Source: Bacillota bacterium
GTDB taxonomy: Bacteria; Bacillota; Clostridia; Oscillospirales; Acutalibacteraceae
DNA length: 64,000 nt
Assembly (NCBI GenBank): GCA_023410445.1
Contig: JAEYPT010000009.1
Coordinates: forward strand, 298,076 to 362,075
Direction: 5' to 3'
Shown here: piece by piece, positions 23,454 to 31,576 of the stretch
How positions within the stretch are numbered: position 1 is the first letter of the stretch
How the letters are laid out: every line of letters starts with the position of its first letter
Made by a program: the position numbers and the translations under genes
The notes under the pieces: model-generated
What the model was told of the DNA's origin: nothing
Database searches by the model: none
The model's input: only the letters and a program-made list of their open reading frames with translations

Positions 23454-25829
23454 ATGGAACAGGAGATAAAAAAACACTGGAAGGCGCTGGAACTGGACAA
23501 AGTTCTGCGCATGCTGGCGCACGAAACCGCCTGCGCCGATGCGGAAGAGCGCGCATTGGCGATTGAACCGGCGGTAAGCCGGGAGGAAACGGAGCGCCTG
23601 CTGAACCAGACCGACGAAGCATTCGTTCTTCTGGCCAAGTTCGGTTCGCCCCCGTTCGGCGGGCTGGAAAACGTCTCGAACGCCCTGCGCCGCGCGCAAG
23701 CAGGGGCTACACTCACGTTCGGGGAGCTTCTGAAAATCTCGGCGGTGCTGCGCACCCTGCGCAGCGTAGTGGAGTGGCGGAAGAAAAGCGAGGGCATGAA
23801 AAGCTGCCTCAATGATTATTTCGACATGCTGATGCCCAATAAATATCTGGAAGACCGCATCAATGGCGCGATCCTTTCCGAGGAGGAAATGGCGGACAGC
23901 GCTTCCCCTGCCCTCGGAGATATTCGCCGCAAAATCCGTGCGGCTTCCCTGCGCGCTCGCGAGGTGCTGGACCGGATGATCCGCTCTACCACCTATCAGA
24001 AATATTTGCAGGACCCGATCGTGACCATCCGGAGCGGGCGCTTTGTTGTCCCCGTGCGGGCGGAGTACCGCAGCGAGGTCGCCGGTCTGGTTCACGATAC
24101 CTCCGGCAGCGGTTCCACGCTGTTTATCGAGCCGATCGGCGCCGTGGAGGCAAACAATCAGGTACGCGTTCTTCAGTCCGAGGAGGAAAAGGAGATCGAG
24201 CGGATTCTCGCCGAGCTTTCCGCCGAAGTGGGGAACTTTGCGGACAGCACGATCCACGGCTACGAAACGGCGGTGGACCTCAACGTCATTTTCGCGAAAG
24301 CGTCTCTCGCCTATAAAATGAAGGCCTCCCGCCCGGCAGTCAACGATCGGGGTCTCCTTCGCCTGAAACGGGCGCGGCACCCGCTGATTGACCCTAAAAA
24401 GGTGGTGGCGACCGACATTGAATTGGGCGACCGGTTCGACACACTGGTCATCACCGGCCCGAATACCGGCGGCAAAACAGTTTCATTAAAAACGGTTGGG
24501 CTGCTTTCCCTGATGGCCATGTGCGGCCTGCTGATTCCGGCGGCGGAAGGCAGCGAGGTTTCCATGTTCCGGAAGGTTTTGGCCGATATCGGAGACGAAC
24601 AGAGCATTGAGCAGTCTCTTTCGACCTTTTCCGCACATATGCGGAATATAATTAACATTATAGGACAGGCGGATCCCGGCAGTCTGATCCTTCTCGACGA
24701 ACTTGGCGCCGGAACCGACCCGGTCGAGGGCGCGGCTCTTGCCACGGCAATTCTGGAGGCTCTGCGGGCAAAGGGGGCGCGTATCGCGGCCACCACCCAT
24801 TATGCGGAGCTCAAGGTTTACGCTTTACAGACGGAAGGCGTGGAAAACGCGAGCTGCGAGTTCGACGTCGCGACGCTCTGCCCGACCTATAGGCTGCTCA
24901 TCGGTGTTCCGGGCCGTTCCAATGCGTTTGCCATTTCCCTGCGGCTCGGAATGCAGGAAGATATTGTGGAGCGCGCTAAGACGCTGGTTTCCGATGAAAA
25001 CGCCCGGTTTGAGGACGTTGTGCAGAGCCTTGAAGCGAGCAGGCAGGGCCTCGAATCGGAGCGTTCCGCGGCGCAGAACGAGCGCGCCGAAACCGAGCGT
25101 CTGCGCAAAGAGGCGCAGGAGCTCCGCGACCGACTGCAGCAGGAGGAGGACCGCGAGCTGGAAAAGGCCAGACAGAAGGCGGCACAGCTGGTGGATCGGA
25201 CACGGGCACAAATTGACCAGATGCTCAATGAAATGGAAGAGCTGAAAAAGCAGAAGGACAAGGCGCTTTCAGCGGAGCAGAAAGCGCACCTGAAAGCCGG
25301 GATGCGCGCGCTGGAAAGCACCGCCGATCCGATCCGGACCCGGGAAGACGGCGACTACGTTTTGCCGCGTCCGCTCAAAGAGGGCGATACCGTTCTGATC
25401 TTCGACATTGATAAGAAAGCCACCGTCCTGCGCGCTCCGGAGGACGGAGCCAACGAAGTTCTGGTGCAGGCCGGGCTGCTGAAAACGCGCGTTCCGCTTT
25501 CCAACATCCGCCTGACAAAGGAGAAGCCGCAGCGCTCTGCGTTCCGGACGGTGACGAAGAAAGTGACTGGGCGCGCGCAGGCTGCCGCTACCATGGAACT
25601 TGACCTTCGCGGCCAGATGACCGACGAGGCAATCCTGACACTGGACCGCTTCATTGATTCCTCCGTACTTTCCGGGGTTGGGCTGCTGACCATCATTCAC
25701 GGAAAAGGGACGGGGGCTTTGCGGGCGGCCGTCCAGCAGCATCTGAAAAAACACCCGAGCGTGAGAAGCTACCGGCTCGGCACCTTTGGGGAAGGCGAGT
25801 CCGGCGTTACAATCGTAGAACTCAAATAA
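23454..25829 (+). CDS. mutS2: MutS2, ribosome rescue/anti-recombination ATPase
   Basis: A 791-residue protein. The core and lever region is followed by the ABC-type ATPase with Walker A GPNTGGKT (335-342) and Walker B LILLDELGAGTDP. A long coiled coil (about 520-620) precedes the KOW-like segment and the C-terminal Smr domain (ELDLRGQMTDEAILTLDRF, IIHGKGTGALRAAV). MutS2 acts on collided ribosomes and recombination intermediates. AAAGGA lies upstream of the ATG. Confidence 0.94.
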   Translation: MEQEIKKHWKALELDKVLRMLAHETACADAEERALAIEPAVSREETERLLNQTDEAFVLLAKFGSPPFGGLENVSNALRRAQAGATLTFGELLKISAVLRTLRSVVEWRKKSEGMKSCLNDYFDMLMPNKYLEDRINGAILSEEEMADSASPALGDIRRKIRAASLRAREVLDRMIRSTTYQKYLQDPIVTIRSGRFVVPVRAEYRSEVAGLVHDTSGSGSTLFIEPIGAVEANNQVRVLQSEEEKEIERILAELSAEVGNFADSTIHGYETAVDLNVIFAKASLAYKMKASRPAVNDRGLLRLKRARHPLIDPKKVVATDIELGDRFDTLVITGPNTGGKTVSLKTVGLLSLMAMCGLLIPAAEGSEVSMFRKVLADIGDEQSIEQSLSTFSAHMRNIINIIGQADPGSLILLDELGAGTDPVEGAALATAILEALRAKGARIAATTHYAELKVYALQTEGVENASCEFDVATLCPTYRLLIGVPGRSNAFAISLRLGMQEDIVERAKTLVSDENARFEDVVQSLEASRQGLESERSAAQNERAETERLRKEAQELRDRLQQEEDRELEKARQKAAQLVDRTRAQIDQMLNEMEELKKQKDKALSAEQKAHLKAGMRALESTADPIRTREDGDYVLPRPLKEGDTVLIFDIDKKATVLRAPEDGANEVLVQAGLLKTRVPLSNIRLTKEKPQRSAFRTVTKKVTGRAQAAATMELDLRGQMTDEAILTLDRFIDSSVLSGVGLLTIIHGKGTGALRAAVQQHLKKHPSVRSYRLGTFGEGESGVTIVELK

Positions 25830-25850
25830 GCCGAAGAGGAGCGTTGCACT

Positions 25851-26492
25851 ATGCCATCCGATTATCGGTATGAAAAGAAACGCGGGCATGCGGGTACGGT
25901 TTCCCTTGCCGTGGTGGCGGTGATTCTCGCCGCAGTAGGAATTGTTTCCTGGCTCGCTCTGAATGACCCGAACGCGGGGAAGAGTTTTACGCCTCCCTCC
26001 GAGGCGCTTGCGCTCAAGACCGCGAAATCCGCGATTACCGGGCAGGAAGTTTCCTTTGAGCCTGCGGAAGTAAGCGGGTTTCTGAATTATCTCATTCAGA
26101 AGGAAAAATCGGGTGCGGGAAGCGCTTCGCCAGTTTCCGGAGCGGAATTCTCCGCCGGAGCGAACAATACGGCGGACCTGTACCTGCCCGTTACATACGC
26201 AGGGAAGCAATTCGGCGTCACGATGGAGGGAACACCGTCCGTCGAGGACGGCAATATCGTTTTTGCGGTGCAGTCCCTGCATGTGGGAAGGCTGCCGCTT
26301 GACCCCGCGTGGGCGTTCGGTATGATGAAGGATCGGCTCCCGGCAGCCATGTCCGTACAGGGTTCCGAAATTTCTTATCCGCTTCCCGATATCGGAGTCT
26401 CCGTCGGGGGGGTCAGTGTCGGCTTCACTCTGAAAAGTCTGAAGATGGAAGATGGCAAATTAGGCGTAAAGGCTGCAGCAAAGCTCGGCTAG
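25851..26492 (+). CDS. Membrane-anchored protein of unknown function (YpmS/DUF2140-like)
   Basis: A 213-residue protein with a basic N-terminus, one membrane helix (about 16-36, TVSLAVVAVILAAVGIVSWL) and an external domain rich in beta strands (ADLYLPVTYAGKQFGVTMEG, IVFAVQSLHVGRLPLDPAWA). The last motif and domain order are reminiscent of YpmS/DUF2140, but similarity is weak. It follows mutS2 by 21 bases and precedes a strong promoter. Confidence 0.55.
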   Translation: MPSDYRYEKKRGHAGTVSLAVVAVILAAVGIVSWLALNDPNAGKSFTPPSEALALKTAKSAITGQEVSFEPAEVSGFLNYLIQKEKSGAGSASPVSGAEFSAGANNTADLYLPVTYAGKQFGVTMEGTPSVEDGNIVFAVQSLHVGRLPLDPAWAFGMMKDRLPAAMSVQGSEISYPLPDIGVSVGGVSVGFTLKSLKMEDGKLGVKAAAKLG

Positions 26493-26499
26493 GAAGTCC

Positions 26500-26528
26500 T
26501 TGACACTGGTTCCGTTTTATAGTATAAT
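26500..26528 (+). promoter_or_regulatory. Consensus sigma-A promoter of the ylxM-ffh operon
   Basis: TTGACA (26500-26505) and TATAAT (26523-26528) with 17 bases between, both perfect. It lies 49 bases before ylxM. Confidence 0.85.
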
Positions 26529-26576
26529 GCGTGGTGTAAAGATAAAAACCTTTACACTCGGACGGGAGAGATTTTC

Positions 26577-26939
26577 ATGGCAAAGGATCTGAAAATTTCG
26601 CTTCTGCTTGATTTTTACGGCGATATGCTGACTGAAAAACAGCGGGAAGTCGTCGATTTTTATTACAATGACGACCTGTCTCTCTCCGAAATAGCGGAGA
26701 ACGAAGGAATCACCCGTCAAGGTGTGCGCGACTCCATCAAGCGGGCGGAAGCTCAGCTTGTGGAAATGGAAGAACGCCTTGGGCTTGTGAAGCGGTTCCG
26801 GGATATGGAAGAGGGCCTTGAGCGCATTCGCGAGGCTGCCGACCGCATCCAGCAATACAACGAGCGCAACGTGTACGCGCGTGAAATTGAAGACAATGCA
26901 AAGCTGATCGCCGGGATTGCCCGCGGTCTGTGCGAATAA
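26577..26939 (+). CDS. ylxM: SRP-associated HTH protein YlxM
   Basis: A 120-residue UPF0122/YlxM protein: LLDFYGDMLTEKQREVVDFY and the sigma-factor-like HTH DLSLSEIAENEGITRQGVRD. In Firmicutes it precedes ffh and is thought to act with the signal recognition particle. GGACGGGAGA is upstream. It is followed by ffh after 16 bases. Confidence 0.9.
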   Translation: MAKDLKISLLLDFYGDMLTEKQREVVDFYYNDDLSLSEIAENEGITRQGVRDSIKRAEAQLVEMEERLGLVKRFRDMEEGLERIREAADRIQQYNERNVYAREIEDNAKLIAGIARGLCE

Positions 26940-26955
26940 AGGGAGTGAGCCGCCT

Positions 26956-28290
26956 ATGGCGTTTGAAAATCTATCGGAAAAGCTTTCCGCCGCGTTCAAG
27001 CGGCTCAAATCCAAGGGAAAACTCAGCGAGCCCGATGTCAAGGAAGCCATGCGGGAGGTCCGTCTGGCTCTTCTGGAAGCGGACGTCAACTATAAAGTCG
27101 CAAAGGACTTTGTCAATAAGGTAAGCGAGCGGGCCGTCGGTGCGGAAGTGATGGAAAGCCTCACCCCCGCGCAGATGGTGGTCAAGATCGTTAATGAGGA
27201 GCTCACCGCCCTGATGGGCGGCGGAGAGGCAAGGCTTAACAGCCCGTCCTCTCCGCCAGCGGTGGTGTTGCTGTGCGGCCTTCAGGGCTCCGGTAAAACC
27301 ACCCATGCGGGTAAGCTTGCCCTGATGCTCAAGGGCCAGGGACACCGCCCGTTGCTTGCGGCGTGCGATATTTACCGCCCGGCTGCGATTCAGCAGCTTC
27401 AGGTGGTCGGCTCCCAAGCCGGGGTCCCCGTGTTCGAAATGGGGAAGGAAGATCCCGTGAAAATCAGCAAAGCCGCTATCGCCCACGCGAGGGACTACGG
27501 TAACGACATCGTGCTGATCGACACCGCCGGCCGTCTGCAGATTGACGAGGCGCTCATGGACGAACTTCGCCGCATCCGCGAGGCTGTGCACCCGACCGAT
27601 ATCCTGCTGGTGGTGGATGCCATGACCGGTCAGGAAGCGGTCAACGTCGCAAAATCGTTTAACGACCTGCTCGACGTGACGGGCGTGATTCTCACGAAGC
27701 TTGACGGCGATGCCCGAGGCGGCGCGGCGCTTTCCGTGCGTGCCGTAACGGGTAAGCCGATCAAATACGCTGGTATCGGTGAAAAGCTCGCCGATCTGGA
27801 AGTGTTCCACCCCGACCGCATGGCTTCCCGTATCCTCGGCATGGGCGACGTTCTCACCCTGATTGAAGACGCGCAGAAGAACATCGACCGGAAAACCGCC
27901 GAAAAAACGGCGGAGCGGATGCTCCAGAACAAAATGGACCTCAACGACCTGCTGGATCAGATTCGGCAGATGCGGAAGATGGGTCCGGTCAAGGGTGTCC
28001 TTTCCAAGATGGGACTGGACAAACAGCTCAAGGATACGGATATTGACGAGCATCAGATCGACCGTACCGAGGCGATCATCCTCTCCATGACCCCCGCCGA
28101 GCGGGAAAAGCCCGCCCTCATCAATCCGTCGCGCAAGCGCCGCATTGCCGCAGGAAGCGGTATGAAGGTGGAGGATGTAAACCGTTTGCTCAAACAGTTT
28201 GAGCAAACCCAGAAGCTGATGAAAATGTTCAAGAACAAAGGCTTCCGCCGCCGTCTTTCCGGCATGGGGATGCCGCCCATGAACCAATGA
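26956..28290 (+). CDS. ffh: Signal recognition particle protein Ffh
   Basis: A 444-residue SRP54 GTPase. An N-terminal helical bundle is followed by the G domain (GLQGSGKTT at 108-116, DTAGR, TKLDGDARGG) and a methionine-rich M domain ending in KGFRRRLSGMGMPPMNQ. It targets nascent membrane proteins to FtsY. ATG 26956 is the family-typical start (MAFENLSEKL); a longer in-frame extension into ylxM is not. Confidence 0.95.
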   Translation: MAFENLSEKLSAAFKRLKSKGKLSEPDVKEAMREVRLALLEADVNYKVAKDFVNKVSERAVGAEVMESLTPAQMVVKIVNEELTALMGGGEARLNSPSSPPAVVLLCGLQGSGKTTHAGKLALMLKGQGHRPLLAACDIYRPAAIQQLQVVGSQAGVPVFEMGKEDPVKISKAAIAHARDYGNDIVLIDTAGRLQIDEALMDELRRIREAVHPTDILLVVDAMTGQEAVNVAKSFNDLLDVTGVILTKLDGDARGGAALSVRAVTGKPIKYAGIGEKLADLEVFHPDRMASRILGMGDVLTLIEDAQKNIDRKTAEKTAERMLQNKMDLNDLLDQIRQMRKMGPVKGVLSKMGLDKQLKDTDIDEHQIDRTEAIILSMTPAEREKPALINPSRKRRIAAGSGMKVEDVNRLLKQFEQTQKLMKMFKNKGFRRRLSGMGMPPMNQ

Positions 28291-28356
28291 ATTCACCCGA
28301 CGGTCCGCCGCCGGTGAAGATGATAGAATCAGAAAACTTATGGAGGTGAAACTAAT

Positions 28357-28599
28357 ATGTCAGTAAAAATCAGACTGCGCCGCATGGGCGCAAAAAAGGC
28401 TCCTTTTTACAGAATTGTCGTTGCAGATTCCCGCTTTCCGCGCGACGGCCGTTTCATTGAGGAAATCGGCACTTACAACCCGCTGGATGAACCTTCCACG
28501 GTGAAGGTCGATGCAGAAAAGGTAAAGACATGGATCGCGAACGGCGCTCAGCCGACCGATACCGTGAAGGTTCTGTTCAAGAAAAACGGCGTTCTGTGA
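28357..28599 (+). CDS. rpsP: 30S ribosomal protein S16
   Basis: An 80-residue S16: MSVKIRLRRMGAKKAPFYRI, VVADSRFPRDGRFIEEIGTY and NPLDEP are conserved throughout. ATGGAGGTG lies upstream of the ATG. It is part of the ffh-rpsP-khpA transcript. Confidence 0.96.
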   Translation: MSVKIRLRRMGAKKAPFYRIVVADSRFPRDGRFIEEIGTYNPLDEPSTVKVDAEKVKTWIANGAQPTDTVKVLFKKNGVL

Positions 28600-28615
28600 T
28601 TGGGAGGCTGCTGCC

Positions 28616-28849
28616 ATGAAAGAACTGCTTTTAACCATCGCGAAGGGTCTGGTCGACACCCCCGAATCCGTTCGGGTGGATGTGGATGAGCCGACGGAAG
28701 ACGGCACGGTCGTTTATCACCTGCATGTTCAGGAGAGCGACATGGGCCGGGTCATCGGCAAACAGGGACGCATTGCCAAGGCAATCCGCACGGTGATGCG
28801 TGCCGCCGCAACCCGCGGCAATTCAAAGATTTCCGTGGAAATCGACTAA
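28616..28849 (+). CDS. khpA: KH-domain RNA-binding protein KhpA (YlqC)
   Basis: A 77-residue protein made of one KH domain, with the GxxG-type loop GRVIGKQGRIAKAIRTVM. KhpA pairs with KhpB (Jag) and binds many RNAs, influencing cell elongation. It begins 16 bases after rpsP and ends at a terminator. Confidence 0.92.
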   Translation: MKELLLTIAKGLVDTPESVRVDVDEPTEDGTVVYHLHVQESDMGRVIGKQGRIAKAIRTVMRAAATRGNSKISVEID

Positions 28850-28855
28850 CCCGAT

Positions 28856-28884
28856 GCTGCAACAGGTTTTGTTGCAGCTTTTTT
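28856..28884 (+). terminator. Terminator after khpA
   Basis: A 9-bp stem GCTGCAACA (28856-28864) with TGTTGCAGC (28870-28878), then TTTTTT. It closes the ylxM-ffh-rpsP-khpA operon. Confidence 0.85.
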
Positions 28885-28914
28885 ATTGCCGGTTTTCACC
28901 CAGGGGTTTCCGGC

Positions 28915-28943
28915 TTGCATTGAACCGGCTTTTTTGCTATAAT
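28915..28943 (+). promoter_or_regulatory. Promoter of folT
   Basis: TTGCAT (28915-28920) and TATAAT (28938-28943) with 17 bases between, placed 25 bases before the THF riboswitch. Confidence 0.75.
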
Positions 28944-28967
28944 AACGTACAGTCCTGATACAATTAT

Positions 28968-29113
28968 GCAGAGTAGAATTTTGCGCGTTAAGTGCCGCCC
29001 GAACAGGGAGTTGTCGGACGGACGAAAAGGAAACTTGCGGTGCAAAATTCGCATCCCGCTGCTACATACTTTGAGGGAAACCTCCTTTATGTAGCATCCG
29101 TACAAAAGGAGGT
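28968..29113 (+). promoter_or_regulatory. Tetrahydrofolate riboswitch with translational control platform
   Basis: The aptamer (28968-29062) shows THF-riboswitch landmarks in order: GAGTAGA, GCGTTAAGTGCC, an ACAGGGAGTTGTCGGAC core, GCGGTGCAAAAT and GCATCCCGC. The P2 arms ATTTTGC and GCAAAAT pair, and the P1 ends are GCAG and CTGC. Downstream, ACCTCCTTT (29080-29088) can pair with the folT Shine-Dalgarno AAAGGAGGT (29105-29113). Alternatively it is held in a hairpin (GCTACATA 29061-29068 with TATGTAGC 29088-29095, GAGG-GAAA-CCTC at the tip) that frees the site. This second hairpin shares two bases with P1, so ligand binding should favour repression. Confidence 0.88.
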
Positions 29114-29120
29114 ATTTTCT

Positions 29121-29675
29121 TTGAAAAATCTATTTAACTCCATTCGCCTTTCAGCCCGCAGCTTCGGCAGCATCGCGTCGCTCGCGGTCTGCGGAATGCT
29201 GGTCGCACTCGAGGTGATTCTCGGGTTCTTTACCGTGCCGGTTTCGCCGCTGCTGAAAATCGGCTTTGCGTTTCTGCCGGTGGCCGCGTGCGGCATGCTG
29301 TTCGGCCCGGTGGCCGGTGGGATCGCCGGTGCGCTTGGGGACGTCGTTTCGTACCTGATCCAGCCGACCGGCCCGTATTTTCCCGGCTTTACCCTGAACG
29401 GCTTCATTTCGGGATTTGTGTATGGGATGTTCCTGTACCGAAGGCCGGTTACCCTGCCGAGGTCTTTCGCCGCGAAGGCGGTCATAACGGTTGTGATCAG
29501 CCTTCTGCTGAATCCCCTCTGGCTTTCCGTCCTGTACGGAAAAGCGTTTTTCGCCGTGGTATCCGCCCGGATTGTGACCAATCTGATCGAACTGCCTGTG
29601 GATGCCGCAATCCTTTTCGCCGTATTGAAAGTTACGGAAAAGAGTCATAATTTATTCCCGCAGAAGAAATACTAA
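29121..29675 (+). CDS. folT: Folate ECF transporter S component FolT
   Basis: A 184-residue membrane protein with six hydrophobic segments, starting with TTG 29121 behind AAGGAGG. MLVALEVILGFFTVPVSP, LKIGFAFLPVAACGMLFGPV and GDVVSYLIQPTGPYFPGF match FolT, the substrate-binding component for folates that docks on the shared ECF module (not in this window). The THF riboswitch directly upstream supports the substrate assignment. Confidence 0.92.
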   Translation: MKNLFNSIRLSARSFGSIASLAVCGMLVALEVILGFFTVPVSPLLKIGFAFLPVAACGMLFGPVAGGIAGALGDVVSYLIQPTGPYFPGFTLNGFISGFVYGMFLYRRPVTLPRSFAAKAVITVVISLLLNPLWLSVLYGKAFFAVVSARIVTNLIELPVDAAILFAVLKVTEKSHNLFPQKKY

Positions 29676-29735
29676 ACCTGTTCCGCCCTCTCGGCGCGGC
29701 GGGCAAATTTTCGCCTTCTGCGGGTGGGGGAAACT

Positions 29736-30251
29736 ATGCTGAAAAAATTCATTGAAACGGGGAAGATCGTCGGCACTCACGGCATTCACGGGGAGCTCCG
29801 CGTGATGCCGTGGTGTGATTCGCCGCAGTTCTTGCAGCAGTTCCATACGCTTTACTTGCACGGCGGTGAAACTCCCGTGCAAGTTGTTTCTTCCCGTGTT
29901 CATAAACAGATGCTTCTCATGCAGTTGGAGGGCGTGGACGCTATCGAAAAGGCGGACCAGCTCAAAAACGAACTTCTGTATCTGGACCGGGATGAGGTAA
30001 CGCTGCCGGAGGGCCGGTATTTTATGCAGGATCTGATCGGGCTCGACGTATATGACGCGGATACCTTTATTTACTACGGCACTCTGACGGAAGTTTTACA
30101 GACCGGCGCCAACGACGTTTACGAAGTGACGGCGCAGGATAAAAAAACCTATCTGATTCCCGCGGTTCCTTCCGTTGTGCTGAAAATTGATTTTGAAAAG
30201 CAAAAGGTGCTTATCCGCCCGGTGAAGGGGATTTTCGACGATGCGGATTGA
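29736..30251 (+). CDS. rimM: Ribosome maturation factor RimM
   Basis: A 171-residue protein with the RimM N-terminal beta-barrel (KIVGTHGIHGELRVMPWCD) and a C-terminal PRC-barrel (IGLDVYDADTFIYYGTLTEV, YLIPAVPSVVLKID). It assists 30S head assembly with S19. ATG 29736 follows GGTGGGGG; a GTG at 29724 is possible. It overlaps trmD by 11 bases. Confidence 0.92.
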   Translation: MLKKFIETGKIVGTHGIHGELRVMPWCDSPQFLQQFHTLYLHGGETPVQVVSSRVHKQMLLMQLEGVDAIEKADQLKNELLYLDRDEVTLPEGRYFMQDLIGLDVYDADTFIYYGTLTEVLQTGANDVYEVTAQDKKTYLIPAVPSVVLKIDFEKQKVLIRPVKGIFDDAD

Positions 30252-30996
30252 TTTGCTGACCCTTTTCCCGGAGATGTGCGAGACCGTGATGGCTGAAAGC
30301 ATTATCGGCCGCGCCCGTCGGAAGGGTGCGGTTCAGGTCTGTTGCCACCAGATTCGCCGCTATGCGCTGGACAAGCACAACCGCGTGGACGACTCCCCGT
30401 TCGGCGGCGGCATGGGCATGCTCCTCATGGCGGAGCCAATTGCGCTTTGCATGGATGACCTGATCGCCCATCTTGGGGCAAAGCCGCACACCATTTATAT
30501 GTCGCCGCAGGGCAAAACGCTGACTCAGAAGCGTGTAGTGGAGCTTTCCCAATACGATGGACTTGCGATTCTGTGCGGACACTATGAGGGCGTGGACGAG
30601 CGTATTCTGGAAGAATATGTGGATGAAGAGATTTCCGTCGGGGATTACGTTGTGACCGGAGGGGAACTCCCGGCGCTGACCCTCGCGGACTCCGTCTGCC
30701 GCATGATTCCGGGCGTTCTCTCGGATGAGGAATGCTTTCAGGAAGAGAGTCATTTCCATTCCCTGCTGGAGTATCCGCAGTACACCCGGCCGGCGCTCTG
30801 GCGCGGTAGGCAGGTGCCGGATGTTCTGCTGGCCGGGAACCATGAGAAGGTTCGTTCCTGGCGGCGGGAGCAGTCTTTGCTCCGCACCGCGCGGAAGCGC
30901 CCGGAACTTTTGGAGAATGCCGAACTGACCGATAAGGAGCGGCGTTTCCTGTGCGAGAACGGAAATTTCGTGCCGTACGGAACACATCGCCGCTGA
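30241..30996 (+). CDS. trmD: tRNA (guanine-37-N1)-methyltransferase TrmD
   Basis: A 251-residue SPOUT methyltransferase. MRIDLLTLFPEMCETVMAES, DDSPFGGGMGMLLM, ILCGHYEGVDERI and SVGDYVVTGGELPAL make up the deep-knot SAM site. It methylates G37 of several tRNAs and prevents frameshifting. The usual downstream rplS gene is absent; a new promoter and ptsH follow. Confidence 0.95.
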   Translation: MRIDLLTLFPEMCETVMAESIIGRARRKGAVQVCCHQIRRYALDKHNRVDDSPFGGGMGMLLMAEPIALCMDDLIAHLGAKPHTIYMSPQGKTLTQKRVVELSQYDGLAILCGHYEGVDERILEEYVDEEISVGDYVVTGGELPALTLADSVCRMIPGVLSDEECFQEESHFHSLLEYPQYTRPALWRGRQVPDVLLAGNHEKVRSWRREQSLLRTARKRPELLENAELTDKERRFLCENGNFVPYGTHRR

Positions 30997-31131
30997 TCGG
31001 TATAAACTGTTGAAAGCATATCGTATAGGGCAGAGAAAACAAAAATTTTCAACAAATATGGCATATTGCACAATCACAATCGAACTATGAAACCCTGTCT
31101 TCGGTCAGGGCTCCAAAGTTTCCGCAGATTG

Positions 31132-31159
31132 TTGACGGCTTGACCAAAAGTGATATAAT
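31132..31159 (+). promoter_or_regulatory. Promoter of ptsH
   Basis: TTGACG (31132-31137) and TATAAT (31154-31159) with 16 bases between. A CCCTG/CAGGG hairpin without a U-tract lies just upstream at 31093-31110. Confidence 0.7.
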
Positions 31160-31228
31160 GACATATGAATTGATTTAGTGTGAAAGCGCAATTCTTTAGG
31201 AATTGATTTGTATGGGAGTGGATTTAGA

Positions 31229-31492
31229 ATGTGCGTCAAGGATGTATTGGTTCAGAACCAGGTGGGTTTGCATGCCCGTCCGGCGACTTTTTTTATTCAG
31301 AAGGCAAACGAGTTTAAATCGTCTATCTGGGTTGAGAAAGAGGAACGCCGCGTGAATGCGAAAAGCCTGCTCGGCGTGCTTTCACTTGGGATCGTGGGCG
31401 GCACGACCATCAAGATCATTGCAGACGGCTCGGATGAGGAAGATGCTGTGGACGGCCTCGTGAAACTGGTGCAGTCCGGTTTTGCCGAGTAA
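31229..31492 (+). CDS. ptsH: Phosphocarrier protein HPr
   Basis: An 87-residue HPr. His15 sits in GLHARPA (PEP-dependent phosphorylation by EI), and Ser46 in VNAKSLLGVLSLG is the HPr-kinase target used in catabolite control. Having both residues, it is HPr rather than Crh. ATG 31229 follows GGAG. It is monocistronic, with its own promoter and terminator; the ptsI gene is not next to it. Confidence 0.93.
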   Translation: MCVKDVLVQNQVGLHARPATFFIQKANEFKSSIWVEKEERRVNAKSLLGVLSLGIVGGTTIKIIADGSDEEDAVDGLVKLVQSGFAE

Positions 31493-31506
31493 TGAAGCGA
31501 TGAAAG

Positions 31507-31533
31507 GCACCGCCTGTGCGCGGTGCTTTTTTT
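31507..31533 (+). terminator. Terminator of ptsH
   Basis: GCACCGC (31507-31513) pairs with GCGGTGC (31520-31526), followed by seven T. Confidence 0.8.
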
Positions 31534-31576
31534 GTGCTTTCCGGAGGTCGAATGAAAGGAAAAAAGGGGGGCGCAT

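Noticed and set aside
22572..24380. A 602-codon minus-strand open frame across the phosphoesterase and mutS2
   Set aside because: It is a shadow caused by GC-rich codon use in well-recognised plus-strand genes; the sequence has no family pattern.
31091..31111. Hairpin after trmD as a terminator
   Set aside because: The stem is only 5 bp and no T run follows.
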